Shown one piece after another: positions 32,649 through 41,157 of a stretch of DNA of 63,507 bases (its first letter is position 1; each line of letters opens with the position of its first letter). The DNA is from an uncultured bacterium (GTDB lineage: Bacteria; Patescibacteriota; Saccharimonadia; Saccharimonadales; Saccharimonadaceae). The DNA is taken from the NCBI GenBank assembly GCA_903952435.1, contig CAJBFN010000003.1, positions 1 through 63,507 of the forward strand. Direction: 5' to 3'. The notes beneath the pieces were generated by a model. That model was not told the origin of the DNA and made no database searches. It saw only the letters and a list, made by a program, of their open reading frames with translations. Both the position numbers and the translations under genes were made by a program.

Positions 32649-32651
32649 ATA

Positions 32652-32684
32652 TAAAACTAGTATACCGAATGTATACTAGTTTTG
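32652..32684 (-). terminator. Terminator hairpin that also holds the dnaE -10
   Basis: Perfect 10-bp inverted repeat ACTAGTATAC-ATTCG-GTATACTAGT followed by TTTTAT on the minus strand, 27 bases after the YtxH-like gene. TATACT within its distal arm is the likely -10 of dnaE. Confidence 0.7.
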
Positions 32685-32710
32685 CATGTAGTAGAAACTA
32701 CCTATGCTAA

Positions 32711-33037
32711 TTATTTCTTTTCGATAAAACCTTTTTTAGCACCCTTAATCGCATAATCTGCTCGTTCTTTTAGATCAGCGACATTAAGATTTACTTCTTT
32801 TATAGCCTCTCCAGCAATAACCTTTGCTTCGCCTATTATTTTGTCAGCTTTATTAGCTACAATCTCAATATCTTTTTCAGCCTCATCCTTAATCTCACCA
32901 GCTTTTTTAGAAATATCAGCCCTAGTTGCCTTGCCACTTTGTGGTGCTGCCAAAACACCAGCAACAGCCCCAGCTATTGCACCTACAGCTACGCCTATTC
33001 CAACTGCTACTTTATTGTTACTTTTTTTAGTTGTCAT
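32711..33037 (-). CDS. YtxH-like small membrane protein
   Basis: 108 residues. A glycine/alanine-rich membrane segment (about 11-30, VGIGVAVGAIAGAVAGVLAA) is followed by APQSGKATR and an amphipathic helical tail with alternating Lys/Glu, the layout of YtxH-type envelope stress proteins. Role unknown. Its start overlaps the end of the upstream gene by 11 bases, so the two are translationally coupled. Confidence 0.75.
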   Translation of the reverse strand: MTTKKSNNKVAVGIGVAVGAIAGAVAGVLAAPQSGKATRADISKKAGEIKDEAEKDIEIVANKADKIIGEAKVIAGEAIKEVNLNVADLKERADYAIKGAKKGFIEKK

Positions 33038-33299
33038 TTTTTTCCCCTTTTTTATTAGATTTTTTAAACTTGTTAATAAACCGACTAATCATTTCCGAGA
33101 AAAATATCGGTGTTATCATCTTGGTCGCCTGTGAAACAGCAGATTCAATATCATCAACTGTTCGTTCAGCCGATTTTGTGACTTTACGAATTTGCGCACT
33201 TAGTTTTATCAAGTAGACTGCTAAAATTGTCGCGAACACCAAAAATACCGACAATACTATCGATAAGATCACAACCAAGACTTCTGCTGCCGAACTCAT
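33027..33299 (-). CDS. Small membrane protein, DUF948-like
   Basis: 90 residues: one N-terminal membrane segment (about 5-30), a helical middle resembling DUF948 (LIKLSAQIRKVTKSAERTVDDIESA) and a very basic end. GGGGGT precedes the ATG. With the YtxH-like gene it forms a two-gene envelope operon, a pairing common in Gram-positive bacteria. Confidence 0.7.
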   Translation of the reverse strand: MSSAAEVLVVILSIVLSVFLVFATILAVYLIKLSAQIRKVTKSAERTVDDIESAVSQATKMITPIFFSEMISRFINKFKKSNKKGEKNDN

Positions 33300-33382
33300 A
33301 CCCTACTACCCCCTTTATTCATAATCACTACAGCTTAATATATACCTTATTATAAACCGATTTCATTAAGTTGGCAAATATA

Positions 33383-34255
33383 TTATTTTAAGCGATCTCG
33401 TAAATATTTTTCAAAAGCCTGTCCATATTTTTTACTAAACAAAGCTTCATCCACAACAGCCTGTAGATATTTAAACTGATCACCTGTGTCATGCCAAACA
33501 CCGTCGATTGAACATCCATAAACCGCATCGCTGTGCATTAAATCAATGATACTATCAGCCAACATAATTTCGCCATTTTTACCAGTTTTTTTCATATTAA
33601 CAAACCGCAATATATCGGGCGTTAAAAGATAACTACCAGCCGAGGCATAAGATGATGGAGCGTGAGCCTCGTCAGGCTTTTCGATAAAATTCTTTAGCTT
33701 GAATACCCTATCAGAAACTTTCTCTCCAAGCTCAACCATACCATACTGGTAAGAATCCTTTTTATCTATCTCCACCAAAGAGATAACAGACTTTCCGGTT
33801 TTATTATAAGCATCTTTTAATTGAATTGGCCAAGGAGTATCTGACCTAAAATAATCGTCTGGAAAGAAAACAAAAAACGGCTCATCATCAATTAAATGTT
33901 GAGCAGCTAAAACCGGACAAGCACTGCCATAATCTGAACCTTTTTGACGTATATAAATAAAATTAGCAAGTTCAGCAATCGCTTGAATCTGATCGGCCAT
34001 TTCACCTTTACCGGTGCTGCGTAATTTTTCTTCTAATTCAACGCTTCGATCAAAATGATCCTCGACGGCCCTTTTTGTGCTGCCTGTAACAATTATAATT
34101 TCCGTAACACCAGCTTTAACTACCTGTTCAACAATAATTTGAATGACTGGTTTATCAATAATAGGCAGCATTTCCTTTGGCATAGCCTTAGTTTGGGGTA
34201 AAAATCTAGTTCCTAGTCCTGCGGCACAAATAATAGCTTTTGTTGGTTGTTTCAT
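33383..34255 (-). CDS. galU: UTP-glucose-1-phosphate uridylyltransferase
   Basis: 290 residues. It makes UDP-glucose for cell-surface glycans. The nucleotidyltransferase signature AAGLGTRFLPQTKAMPKEML lies at residues 11-30; FFPDDYF near 118 and the later FIEKP near 187 are typical. It is last in the gatC-gatA-HEPN-gatB-galU run, starting three bases after gatB, which ties translation and envelope precursors into one transcript. Confidence 0.94.
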   Translation of the reverse strand: MKQPTKAIICAAGLGTRFLPQTKAMPKEMLPIIDKPVIQIIVEQVVKAGVTEIIIVTGSTKRAVEDHFDRSVELEEKLRSTGKGEMADQIQAIAELANFIYIRQKGSDYGSACPVLAAQHLIDDEPFFVFFPDDYFRSDTPWPIQLKDAYNKTGKSVISLVEIDKKDSYQYGMVELGEKVSDRVFKLKNFIEKPDEAHAPSSYASAGSYLLTPDILRFVNMKKTGKNGEIMLADSIIDLMHSDAVYGCSIDGVWHDTGDQFKYLQAVVDEALFSKKYGQAFEKYLRDRLK

Positions 34256-34258
34256 TTG

Positions 34259-35719
34259 TTATTTTATCCTTTCTCTTATTAATTTTTGAGCTAGTTCCGG
34301 ATTAGCCTTGCCTTGCGACTTCTTCATAACCTGGCCAACTAAAAAGCCGATAACTTTTTCGTTGCCATCTTTAAAATCAGCAACAGCTTTAGCGCAAATT
34401 GGATCACTTATCACTTCATCAACAATTAATGCAATTGCTGATTCATCACTAACCTGAATTAGGTTTTTTTCTACAGCAATAACATGAGGATCTTTATCGC
34501 TAGTCAACATTTCCAGCAAGACCTCTTTAGCGGCAGTTGAGTTTAATTCACCGCCTTCAACCATTTTTGATAAACCAATAAATTGATTATCTGTAACTTT
34601 TATATTAGTATCGCCAAGATTGCCATCGACATCACCCTGGTCGCCTGAAATTATAGACAACCACAAACCAACTCTACGAGCTGTATTATTATCTGATTTT
34701 TCATATACGCGCTGCAACAATTGCGCGATTGATTGCGATAATAATAAAGCATTAACAACGGTTACATCTAAACCAAAACCTTGCCACTGCTGCCGATAAA
34801 ACGGAGGCAAAGCTGGCATACTATTTTGGATTTTTCCAATTTCATCATCAGACAATACAATCGGCGGAATATCCGCATCTGGCATATAACGATAATCTTG
34901 AGCATCCTCTTTGCTACGTTGAGATGTGGTCGTTTGACTGGCTTCATCCCAACCACGCGTTTCTTGAACAACCATTTCGCCAGCTTCAAGCAATGCAACC
35001 TGGCGACGAAATTCAAAATCAGCCGCCCGTTCAACACTTCTAAATGAGTTAAGATTCTTAACTTCAGACCTAATACCTAATTTACCAGCACCAATTAAAG
35101 CTGCTGAAATGTTAACATCAAAACGCATATTACCATGATACAAATCACCATTCGTCACGCCAGCATAAGTCATTAAACGATATAATTCAGTCGCATAAGC
35201 TTTTGCCTCGGCAGCCGAATGGATATCAGGCTCGGACACGATCTCAATCAATGGCGTTCCAGCACGATTTAAATCTACCAAACTATGATCACCATGATGA
35301 GTTAACTTACCAGCATCCTCTTCAAGATGAGCATGATTAATTCGAACATCAATCGAGCCACCGTCTTCTAGCGGAATATTTATAGACCCCGCCAAAATTA
35401 TCGGCTGATACATTTGCGTGGTCTGATAACCCTTTGGTAAATCTGGATAAAAATAATGCTTGCGATCAAAGCGGCTAACGCGCGCGATCTCGCTGTTTAA
35501 GGCCTTACCGGCCCTTATGGCTAATTCAATAGCCTTATAATTCAAAACCGGCAACATTCCAGGTAATGCATAGTCAATCGGGCTTACAACACTATTTGGA
35601 GATTTATCGCGCGCATCATTATCAGCCCCACTGAATAATTTAGTTGTTGTTGATAATTGAACATGACATTCAATACCAACCGTCATCTGATATTTTTCTA
35701 AAATCTCATCATCAATCAT
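34259..35719 (-). CDS. gatB: Aspartyl/glutamyl-tRNA amidotransferase subunit B
   Basis: 486 residues. With GatA and GatC it amidates Glu-tRNA(Gln) and/or Asp-tRNA(Asn). The signature VGIECHVQLSTTTKLFS near 14, the FYPDLPKGYQTTQ segment near 91, and the C-terminal YqeY-like tail (about 335-486) are present. Its ATG overlaps the stop of the HEPN-like gene in TAATG, so translation is coupled. Confidence 0.96.
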   Translation of the reverse strand: MIDDEILEKYQMTVGIECHVQLSTTTKLFSGADNDARDKSPNSVVSPIDYALPGMLPVLNYKAIELAIRAGKALNSEIARVSRFDRKHYFYPDLPKGYQTTQMYQPIILAGSINIPLEDGGSIDVRINHAHLEEDAGKLTHHGDHSLVDLNRAGTPLIEIVSEPDIHSAAEAKAYATELYRLMTYAGVTNGDLYHGNMRFDVNISAALIGAGKLGIRSEVKNLNSFRSVERAADFEFRRQVALLEAGEMVVQETRGWDEASQTTTSQRSKEDAQDYRYMPDADIPPIVLSDDEIGKIQNSMPALPPFYRQQWQGFGLDVTVVNALLLSQSIAQLLQRVYEKSDNNTARRVGLWLSIISGDQGDVDGNLGDTNIKVTDNQFIGLSKMVEGGELNSTAAKEVLLEMLTSDKDPHVIAVEKNLIQVSDESAIALIVDEVISDPICAKAVADFKDGNEKVIGFLVGQVMKKSQGKANPELAQKLIRERIK

Positions 35720-36138
35720 TAGATTGCCCCTACATCTTTCAATGCTTTTCTAAAATTTGCAAGCGCCGACCTAGCCTGATCATAAGTAACATAAACATCT
35801 GATTCGTGGGCGATTTTATTGCGTAGTTTATGAGCGCTCCATATGCCATTTTGATCCGAAAAAGTTTTTGATGCATTTTTCATTCGCTCACCCATTGTCT
35901 TGCCGCTAAAACCCCTATCAGTTAATGCTTTGTCTAATAATTTATCAGCATTAATAATTGACAGATGATAACTTGAAAATTCATCTCGTTTTAATTGATG
36001 TTCAATCTCTAGACATTTGGCACGATAATATTCAACATTTAGATATTTGCGACCTTTTTTATTCGAACAGATTAAAGTCAGAATCAAAGCTCCGACCAAT
36101 ATAACTGCTGCCAAAAAGAATATAACTGTTTGGTCCAT
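35719..36138 (-). CDS. Membrane-anchored HEPN-like protein inside the gat operon
   Basis: 139 residues. One N-terminal membrane segment (about 5-24) precedes a compact all-helical domain. Residues 106-111 read RNKIAH, the Rx4H signature of HEPN RNase/nucleotide-binding domains, within a helix LRNKIAHES; an upstream helix (about 55-75) completes the bundle. HEPN proteins are often RNases in toxin or stress systems. It is coupled to both neighbours by TAATG junctions between gatA and gatB. I do not know a named family with this architecture; whether it is an active RNase is inference. Confidence 0.7.
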   Translation of the reverse strand: MDQTVIFFLAAVILVGALILTLICSNKKGRKYLNVEYYRAKCLEIEHQLKRDEFSSYHLSIINADKLLDKALTDRGFSGKTMGERMKNASKTFSDQNGIWSAHKLRNKIAHESDVYVTYDQARSALANFRKALKDVGAI

Positions 36139-37520
36139 TATTTGTCCTCCAATGATTTTGCCAAAGATAATAATTTTGCATCGCTCTTCATCGGCCCAAT
36201 CAGCTGCACACCGACTGGCAGGCCCGTCTTGTCCATTCCAGCTGGAACGCTAATTGCCGGTAATCCAGCTAGCGAAGTCGGCACCGTCATAATATCGCCA
36301 AGATACATTTTTATCGGATCGGACGTATTTTCACCCAAACCAAAAGCAGTTGTTGGCGTCACTGGTCCAATTAAAACATCATAACTAGTAAATAATTTAT
36401 TAAATTCATTAATCAACAACGTGCGAGCTTTTTGCGCTTTTAAATAATACGCATCAAAAAAACCACTCGATAACACAAAACTACCAATCATAATTCGACG
36501 CTTGTTTTCAGTCACAAAACCCTCATCACGCGTCTTGCCATAAACTTCAGCCAAGTTAATGGCATTTTCAGCCCGCAAACCATAACGAATACCATCATAT
36601 CTAGCCAAGTTGCTGCAAATTTCAGCCGGCACAATAATGTAATACATTGCCAACGCATATTCGGCCATCGGCAGCTTTACCTCTTCAATAATATGCCCAT
36701 TTTGGCGTAATTTATCAGCGTATTTATTAATCTTCTCGCGCACGTCGCCATCAACATCGTCAGTCATAAAATCACTAATCAGACCGATTTTTTGATTTGG
36801 CTTTAAATCATTTTGAATTTCAAAAAAATCAGGCAAAGTCGTCATGTCACGCTCATCCTGGCCAGCCATTATATCCATAACAACCTCAGCATCAGCAATA
36901 TTTTGCGTAAACACGCCAATCGTATCGGTACTGCTAGCCATTGCCACGACACCATAACGACTGACGGCGCCATAGGTTGGCTTTACTCCAACTACACCAT
37001 TAAAACTAGCCGGCTGACGAATTGACCCGCCAGTATCACTGCCCAGTGCAAATGGAACAACGTCAAGTGCCGTAATCACAGCCGATCCACCACTACTACC
37101 ACCAGCAACCTTAGTTCTATCAACTGCATTTTTAGTTGGTCTAAAAGCCGAATTTTCAGTACTACCGCCATGAGCAAACGCATCAAGATTTGATTTACCG
37201 ATACAAATAGCGCCCTCCGCCTCGAGTTTTTCAACAGCCGTCGCCTGTAGTGGTGCATTAAAGTCTTCAAGCATTTTGCTAGCAGCCGTAGTTGGCGCAC
37301 CAAAAGCCAAAAAATTATCTTTTACGACAAACGGAACACCAGCTAATTTACCGACAATTTTACCGCTGTCAATATCATCAGCGCGCCGCAATGCCCTCTC
37401 GGCCGTTAAACTTAGTAATGCATGGTATTCGCTTTTTTCGTCCGCCAATTTTAAAGCATTTTCAATTACAGCCCGTGCCGAGCTGTCTTTAATCTTTTGT
37501 TGTATATCTGAAATCGTCAT
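36138..37520 (-). CDS. gatA: Aspartyl/glutamyl-tRNA amidotransferase subunit A
   Basis: 460 residues, the amidase that releases ammonia from glutamine. The amidase signature region GGSSGGSA near 139 and the Ser-cisSer-Lys triad elements (Lys in FVVKDNF near 67, GSDTGGSIRQPA near 161) are intact. It begins two bases after gatC. It implies that the cell lacks direct charging of Gln and/or Asn tRNAs. Confidence 0.96.
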   Translation of the reverse strand: MTISDIQQKIKDSSARAVIENALKLADEKSEYHALLSLTAERALRRADDIDSGKIVGKLAGVPFVVKDNFLAFGAPTTAASKMLEDFNAPLQATAVEKLEAEGAICIGKSNLDAFAHGGSTENSAFRPTKNAVDRTKVAGGSSGGSAVITALDVVPFALGSDTGGSIRQPASFNGVVGVKPTYGAVSRYGVVAMASSTDTIGVFTQNIADAEVVMDIMAGQDERDMTTLPDFFEIQNDLKPNQKIGLISDFMTDDVDGDVREKINKYADKLRQNGHIIEEVKLPMAEYALAMYYIIVPAEICSNLARYDGIRYGLRAENAINLAEVYGKTRDEGFVTENKRRIMIGSFVLSSGFFDAYYLKAQKARTLLINEFNKLFTSYDVLIGPVTPTTAFGLGENTSDPIKMYLGDIMTVPTSLAGLPAISVPAGMDKTGLPVGVQLIGPMKSDAKLLSLAKSLEDK

Positions 37521-37522
37521 AA

Positions 37523-37813
37523 TTATAAAACCTTTGGTACCTTTACGCAGTTTTCAAGTGATTCTGGCGCTAAATCTAATAATGCCTCGCGCGAAATACT
37601 ATAATCAATAACCTCATCCTCACGCCAAACATTTTGCAAACCAGTCACCTGATAAGTCGGTTCAACACCATCTGTATCTAAATTATTTAATTTTTCGACA
37701 TAACCTAAAATATTACCGATATCTATTTGTAGATTGTCGATTTCAGATTCATCTAATTTCAGGCTAGATAGCTGTGCTAAATGCAGCACATCCTCGCGAG
37801 TTATCTGTGTCAT
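37523..37813 (-). CDS. gatC: Aspartyl/glutamyl-tRNA amidotransferase subunit C
   Basis: 96 residues, normal length. The small belt subunit stabilising GatA-GatB: ITREDVLHLAQLSSLKLDESE at the start and TYQVTGLQNVWREDEV near 69 are typical. First gene of the operon; TATAAT lies seven bases before the ATG with no SD, so the operon mRNA is probably leaderless. Confidence 0.94.
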   Translation of the reverse strand: MTQITREDVLHLAQLSSLKLDESEIDNLQIDIGNILGYVEKLNNLDTDGVEPTYQVTGLQNVWREDEVIDYSISREALLDLAPESLENCVKVPKVL

Positions 37814-37820
37814 GTTTTAT

Positions 37821-37826
37821 ATTATA
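37821..37826 (-). promoter_or_regulatory. -10 box for a leaderless gat operon mRNA
   Basis: TATAAT, seven bases before the gatC ATG. Confidence 0.65.
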
Positions 37827-37853
37827 GCGTAAATAGGTATAAGTTTGTATTAC

Positions 37854-38363
37854 TTATTCATTAGGAGTAGGGTTTATTGTACCAGACATATTTTTTATAA
37901 TTTTGACAAAATTTTGAGTCGAGCTACTGTTTATGTCATTACAATTTACGAAAGTTGGATTCTTATAGTTATATAAGTATCCATTAAATATCTTACCTAG
38001 ATTATTACTGTCGCTATCATCGCTGCCCTCTACTAGCCTGGTTATTCCACCCAAACTAGAACCAGATTGACAATCGCTAATACTACTCGAAGTAAATAAC
38101 AAATCTTCACTAGTCCCATTATTTACTATCGAGTAGCTAAGATCTGGCAAGTCTTTGTAGGCTAGATTGACCGACCATTCGGTTATTGTTATATTTTTCA
38201 ATGGCGAATAAATAGGTGTATTATTTGGCTGATTTTGAGATGATAATTGACCTTTTAGGTTGTTATTCCAAAATATATAACCCAACCCACCCAGCACTAA
38301 TACAACCAACACGATAGAAACAATTAAATGAGTATTACCTAATTGAAGTTGCCCCTTGCCCAT
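37854..38363 (-). CDS. Uncharacterised single-pass membrane protein
   Basis: 169 residues, not recognised. One membrane segment (about 13-32) follows a short cytoplasmic tail; the remainder is Asn/Ser-rich and would lie outside, with two Cys (about 98 and 140) that could form a disulfide. AGGGGGT precedes the ATG. It stands alone between the DEAD helicase and gatC. Confidence 0.65.
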   Translation of the reverse strand: MGKGQLQLGNTHLIVSIVLVVLVLGGLGYIFWNNNLKGQLSSQNQPNNTPIYSPLKNITITEWSVNLAYKDLPDLSYSIVNNGTSEDLLFTSSSISDCQSGSSLGGITRLVEGSDDSDSNNLGKIFNGYLYNYKNPTFVNCNDINSSSTQNFVKIIKNMSGTINPTPNE

Positions 38364-38433
38364 AATAACCCCCTACTAAATAATGCTTTAGTTTTATTAT
38401 AGACCAAACCAGGCTTTATATAAACAACAAAGA

Positions 38434-39681
38434 TTATCGTCTTATTTCTATAAAGGTATGCGCATGACCAGATGCGCCGGCACGACCAGTTCGGCCAATA
38501 CGGTGGACATAATCTTCGTAATTTTGAGGAGTGTCAAAGTTGATAACATGCGATACATTTGGAATATCTAGACCTCTGGCTGCAACATCAGTTGCGACCA
38601 TAACGCGAACACGACCATCTTTGAATTGCTTCAAAGCGCGAGCACGCTGTGATTGATTTTTGTTGCCATGAATGGCGATTGATGGAATGCCGCTATTGTC
38701 TAAGTGATCAGACAATCGCTGAACGCCAAATTTAGTTTCACCGAAAACTAAAACTTTATCATAGCCTTTACCTCGGAGCATTTCAGTTAATAACTCAACC
38801 TTGTGAGTTTTATCACGGGCTTCGATAACATCCTGTTCAACATGCTCAGCGGTTTCGCTGGTACGAACAGATATAGTAACTGGATTTTTAAGAAATATAT
38901 TTGTCAAAGCTGAAATCTCAGGCGTAATAGTCGCACTAAAAAATAGTGTTTGACGATTTTCAGGAGTTTGACTAACAATTGAACGGATATCTGGCAAAAA
39001 GCCCATATCTAACATTCGATCAGCTTCATCTAAAACTAATGTATTAATATTTTGTAAATCAATGTGGCGACGTGTAATCATATCTTTTAGACGACCTGGA
39101 GTACCGATAATAAAGTGTGGACGTCGTTTAAGTTCACGAATCTGTCGATCAGCGGGAACTCCACCAACAACCACTGCAGAATAAAGATTCAAACCCATAG
39201 CAAAAGAACGAAATTCATCGTCAATTTGTTGAGCAAGCTCACGGGTTGGAGCGATAATCAAAACACTTGGACGATAATTTTCGCCCAATTGATGCTCGAT
39301 AATAGGCAGCAAGAAAGCTGCAGTTTTACCAGTACCAGTGTTAGCAAGACCAATTACATCTTTACCTTCTAAAATTGGCTGGATTGCTTGATCTTGAATC
39401 GAAGTGGTTTTTTCATAACCCTTCTTAATGATATTCTGTTTTAATTGATCACTAAAAGCAAAGTCTGAAAATGTATGTTCAGACACATAAGGCACTTCGT
39501 CGACTTTAGCGACGGCCTTGTTAATAAACTTACTTGGATGAATATATTTTTTTGCTGGGCCGCGAGATCCACCGTTTCGTCCGCGATTAAAACCAGGGCG
39601 ACCGTTGCCGCTTACACTTGGACGACTATTTGATCGTCCGCCGTTGTTAGGGCGTGAACCGCCCTTTTGATAATATGCCAT
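38434..39681 (-). CDS. DEAD-box RNA helicase with N-terminal RG-rich region
   Basis: 415 residues. An Arg/Gly/Asn-rich disordered segment (about 1-55) is placed at the N-terminus, whereas most bacterial DEAD helicases carry such tails at the C-terminus. Then come the Q motif, Walker A ANTGTGKTAA near 113, DEAD near 218, SAT near 250 and HRIGRTGRAG near 391; the protein stops shortly after. Likely roles are RNA unwinding in ribosome assembly or mRNA turnover. It is preceded by a 140-base structured 5' region. Confidence 0.93.
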   Translation of the reverse strand: MAYYQKGGSRPNNGGRSNSRPSVSGNGRPGFNRGRNGGSRGPAKKYIHPSKFINKAVAKVDEVPYVSEHTFSDFAFSDQLKQNIIKKGYEKTTSIQDQAIQPILEGKDVIGLANTGTGKTAAFLLPIIEHQLGENYRPSVLIIAPTRELAQQIDDEFRSFAMGLNLYSAVVVGGVPADRQIRELKRRPHFIIGTPGRLKDMITRRHIDLQNINTLVLDEADRMLDMGFLPDIRSIVSQTPENRQTLFFSATITPEISALTNIFLKNPVTISVRTSETAEHVEQDVIEARDKTHKVELLTEMLRGKGYDKVLVFGETKFGVQRLSDHLDNSGIPSIAIHGNKNQSQRARALKQFKDGRVRVMVATDVAARGLDIPNVSHVINFDTPQNYEDYVHRIGRTGRAGASGHAHTFIEIRR

Positions 39682-39834
39682 TAAAAATAGCCTTTCTTAT
39701 TAGTTATATTGTTTGCAATTTGGATATATTAGAGATTAATTCGGTGGTAGCGCCTAAATATTACCTTAAAAGTAAAGGGTGCGCTCATCTTTGAAAGAGG
39801 CCCTAGCATCATCGAATGCAATAAACTAATAATA
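39682..39834 (-). promoter_or_regulatory. Long structured 5' region of the DEAD helicase gene
   Basis: An extended -10 TGC-TATTAT (39834-39829) implies a leader of about 140 bases. It contains a nested hairpin (AGCGC 39785-39781 with GCGCT 39753-39749, and TTAC/GTAA inside). SD AAGG lies close to the ATG. Long leaders of this kind are common for cold-induced RNA helicase genes; that link is inference. Confidence 0.5.
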
Positions 39835-39874
39835 GCACAGTTTTTATAAATATGCAAGTTTAATAGCTAGATTA

Positions 39875-41116
39875 TTACCAGCTTATAACAACTCGACCGC
39901 TATCAGTATTAGTGTCGGCTACGGCAAATTGATTTGTTGCAGATGGGAGTATATAAGAACCGCCACCTTCGCCAATATTAGTCCAAGCGCCTCCATATTC
40001 TAAACCGCTGCTGCCACTACTGCCGCCGCTATAACCACCACCAGAGCCAGCAGTTGTATTACAATAACCTACATAATCCGCTACTGCACCGCCGCCGAAA
40101 CCTCCTGGTTGATAGGAATATGCAGCATCACTGCCAACAGCCTGACCGCCAGCGCCACCCTGAATAAAACCAAAGCCGCCAGCCCCAACTCCAGCATAAT
40201 ATCCATCTGGATCTTCTATGGGATTACTATAATACATACTATCATTACCGCCTGACGTATAAAAACCGCCACCGCCACCGCCACATTCTGCAATCGGTGC
40301 CCCATTACCATCCATACCGGCATTATAGCCGCTGCCGTTACCAGAGCTATTTATATTAACAACCTGGCCGCCTCGTCCAGTACCGGAGCCCTGTCCACCA
40401 CCGCCACCGCCAGCCACTATCATTGGAGTAGACGTTGTATAATTTGATCCTAATGCTACAAAAGTACCGCCACCGCCACCAGGAAAATAATAGCCATAAT
40501 CACTAGAAGGTGAATAAGGATGCTGTCCGACCAATATAGATAAGACCTGACCAGAGCTTATGGAAAAATCAGCACTAACATAAGCACCCTTGCCGCCAAC
40601 AGAATCATAATCATAACCACCCTGAGCACCTTTGGCGGTTACATTAATTTTTGTAACACCAGCAGGAACAGTCCAATTCACAATACTGCCAGTATAATTA
40701 AATTCTGCAAAGTTACTGGATGCAGTAATTGACGGAGAGGTTGATTCCGTAACTGAACCAATAGACGAACCTCCGTTTGAAGTACTAATAGTAAATCTTT
40801 GTGGGTCATTATTAGTATTAATATAACTGTCAAGATCAACCCCGGAAGATAATTTTAAACAATACTTATTATCTGCTTTCGGATTAGATGGACAATTATT
40901 TGCATCTAATTTGGTAGGATAAGACCCATACTCAGCTTGATAAAGTTGCAATGTCGTCTTTGCATTGTTCAGGTCACTCTGTAGAACAGCGGTTTTTGCT
41001 CGTTGAGTAATGCCACTATATGAAACTACAGATATAGCAGCCAATATACCTATGACCACAATCACCACTAATAATTCGACTATAGTAAATCCTCGAGAAG
41101 ATTTAATTTTAAACAT
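39875..41116 (-). CDS. Type IV prepilin fused to a large glycine-rich domain
   Basis: 413 residues. Prepilin signal SSRGFTIVELLVVIVVIGIL (6-25) has the G/F cleavage site and Glu5 of the mature protein. A pilin-like helical stalk (to about 125) follows. From about 137 on comes a glycine-rich module: YTGSIVNWTVPAGVTKINVT, AKGAQGG, then many Gly runs, matching the ALK/LTK-type glycine-rich domain in pattern. It is likely a surface pilin or minor tip pilin acting in adhesion. PilB at 26.8 kb could assemble it. Confidence 0.85.
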   Translation of the reverse strand: MFKIKSSRGFTIVELLVVIVVIGILAAISVVSYSGITQRAKTAVLQSDLNNAKTTLQLYQAEYGSYPTKLDANNCPSNPKADNKYCLKLSSGVDLDSYINTNNDPQRFTISTSNGGSSIGSVTESTSPSITASSNFAEFNYTGSIVNWTVPAGVTKINVTAKGAQGGYDYDSVGGKGAYVSADFSISSGQVLSILVGQHPYSPSSDYGYYFPGGGGGTFVALGSNYTTSTPMIVAGGGGGGQGSGTGRGGQVVNINSSGNGSGYNAGMDGNGAPIAECGGGGGGFYTSGGNDSMYYSNPIEDPDGYYAGVGAGGFGFIQGGAGGQAVGSDAAYSYQPGGFGGGAVADYVGYCNTTAGSGGGYSGGSSGSSGLEYGGAWTNIGEGGGSYILPSATNQFAVADTNTDSGRVVISW

Positions 41117-41157
41117 AAGCTAATTATACACCACACAAGAACAGCTTGGCCATAAGA

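Noticed and set aside
40000-40600. Glycine-codon runs as a tandem DNA repeat
   Set aside because: The runs are irregular and in frame within a protein module; no unit repeats exactly, so protein composition explains them.
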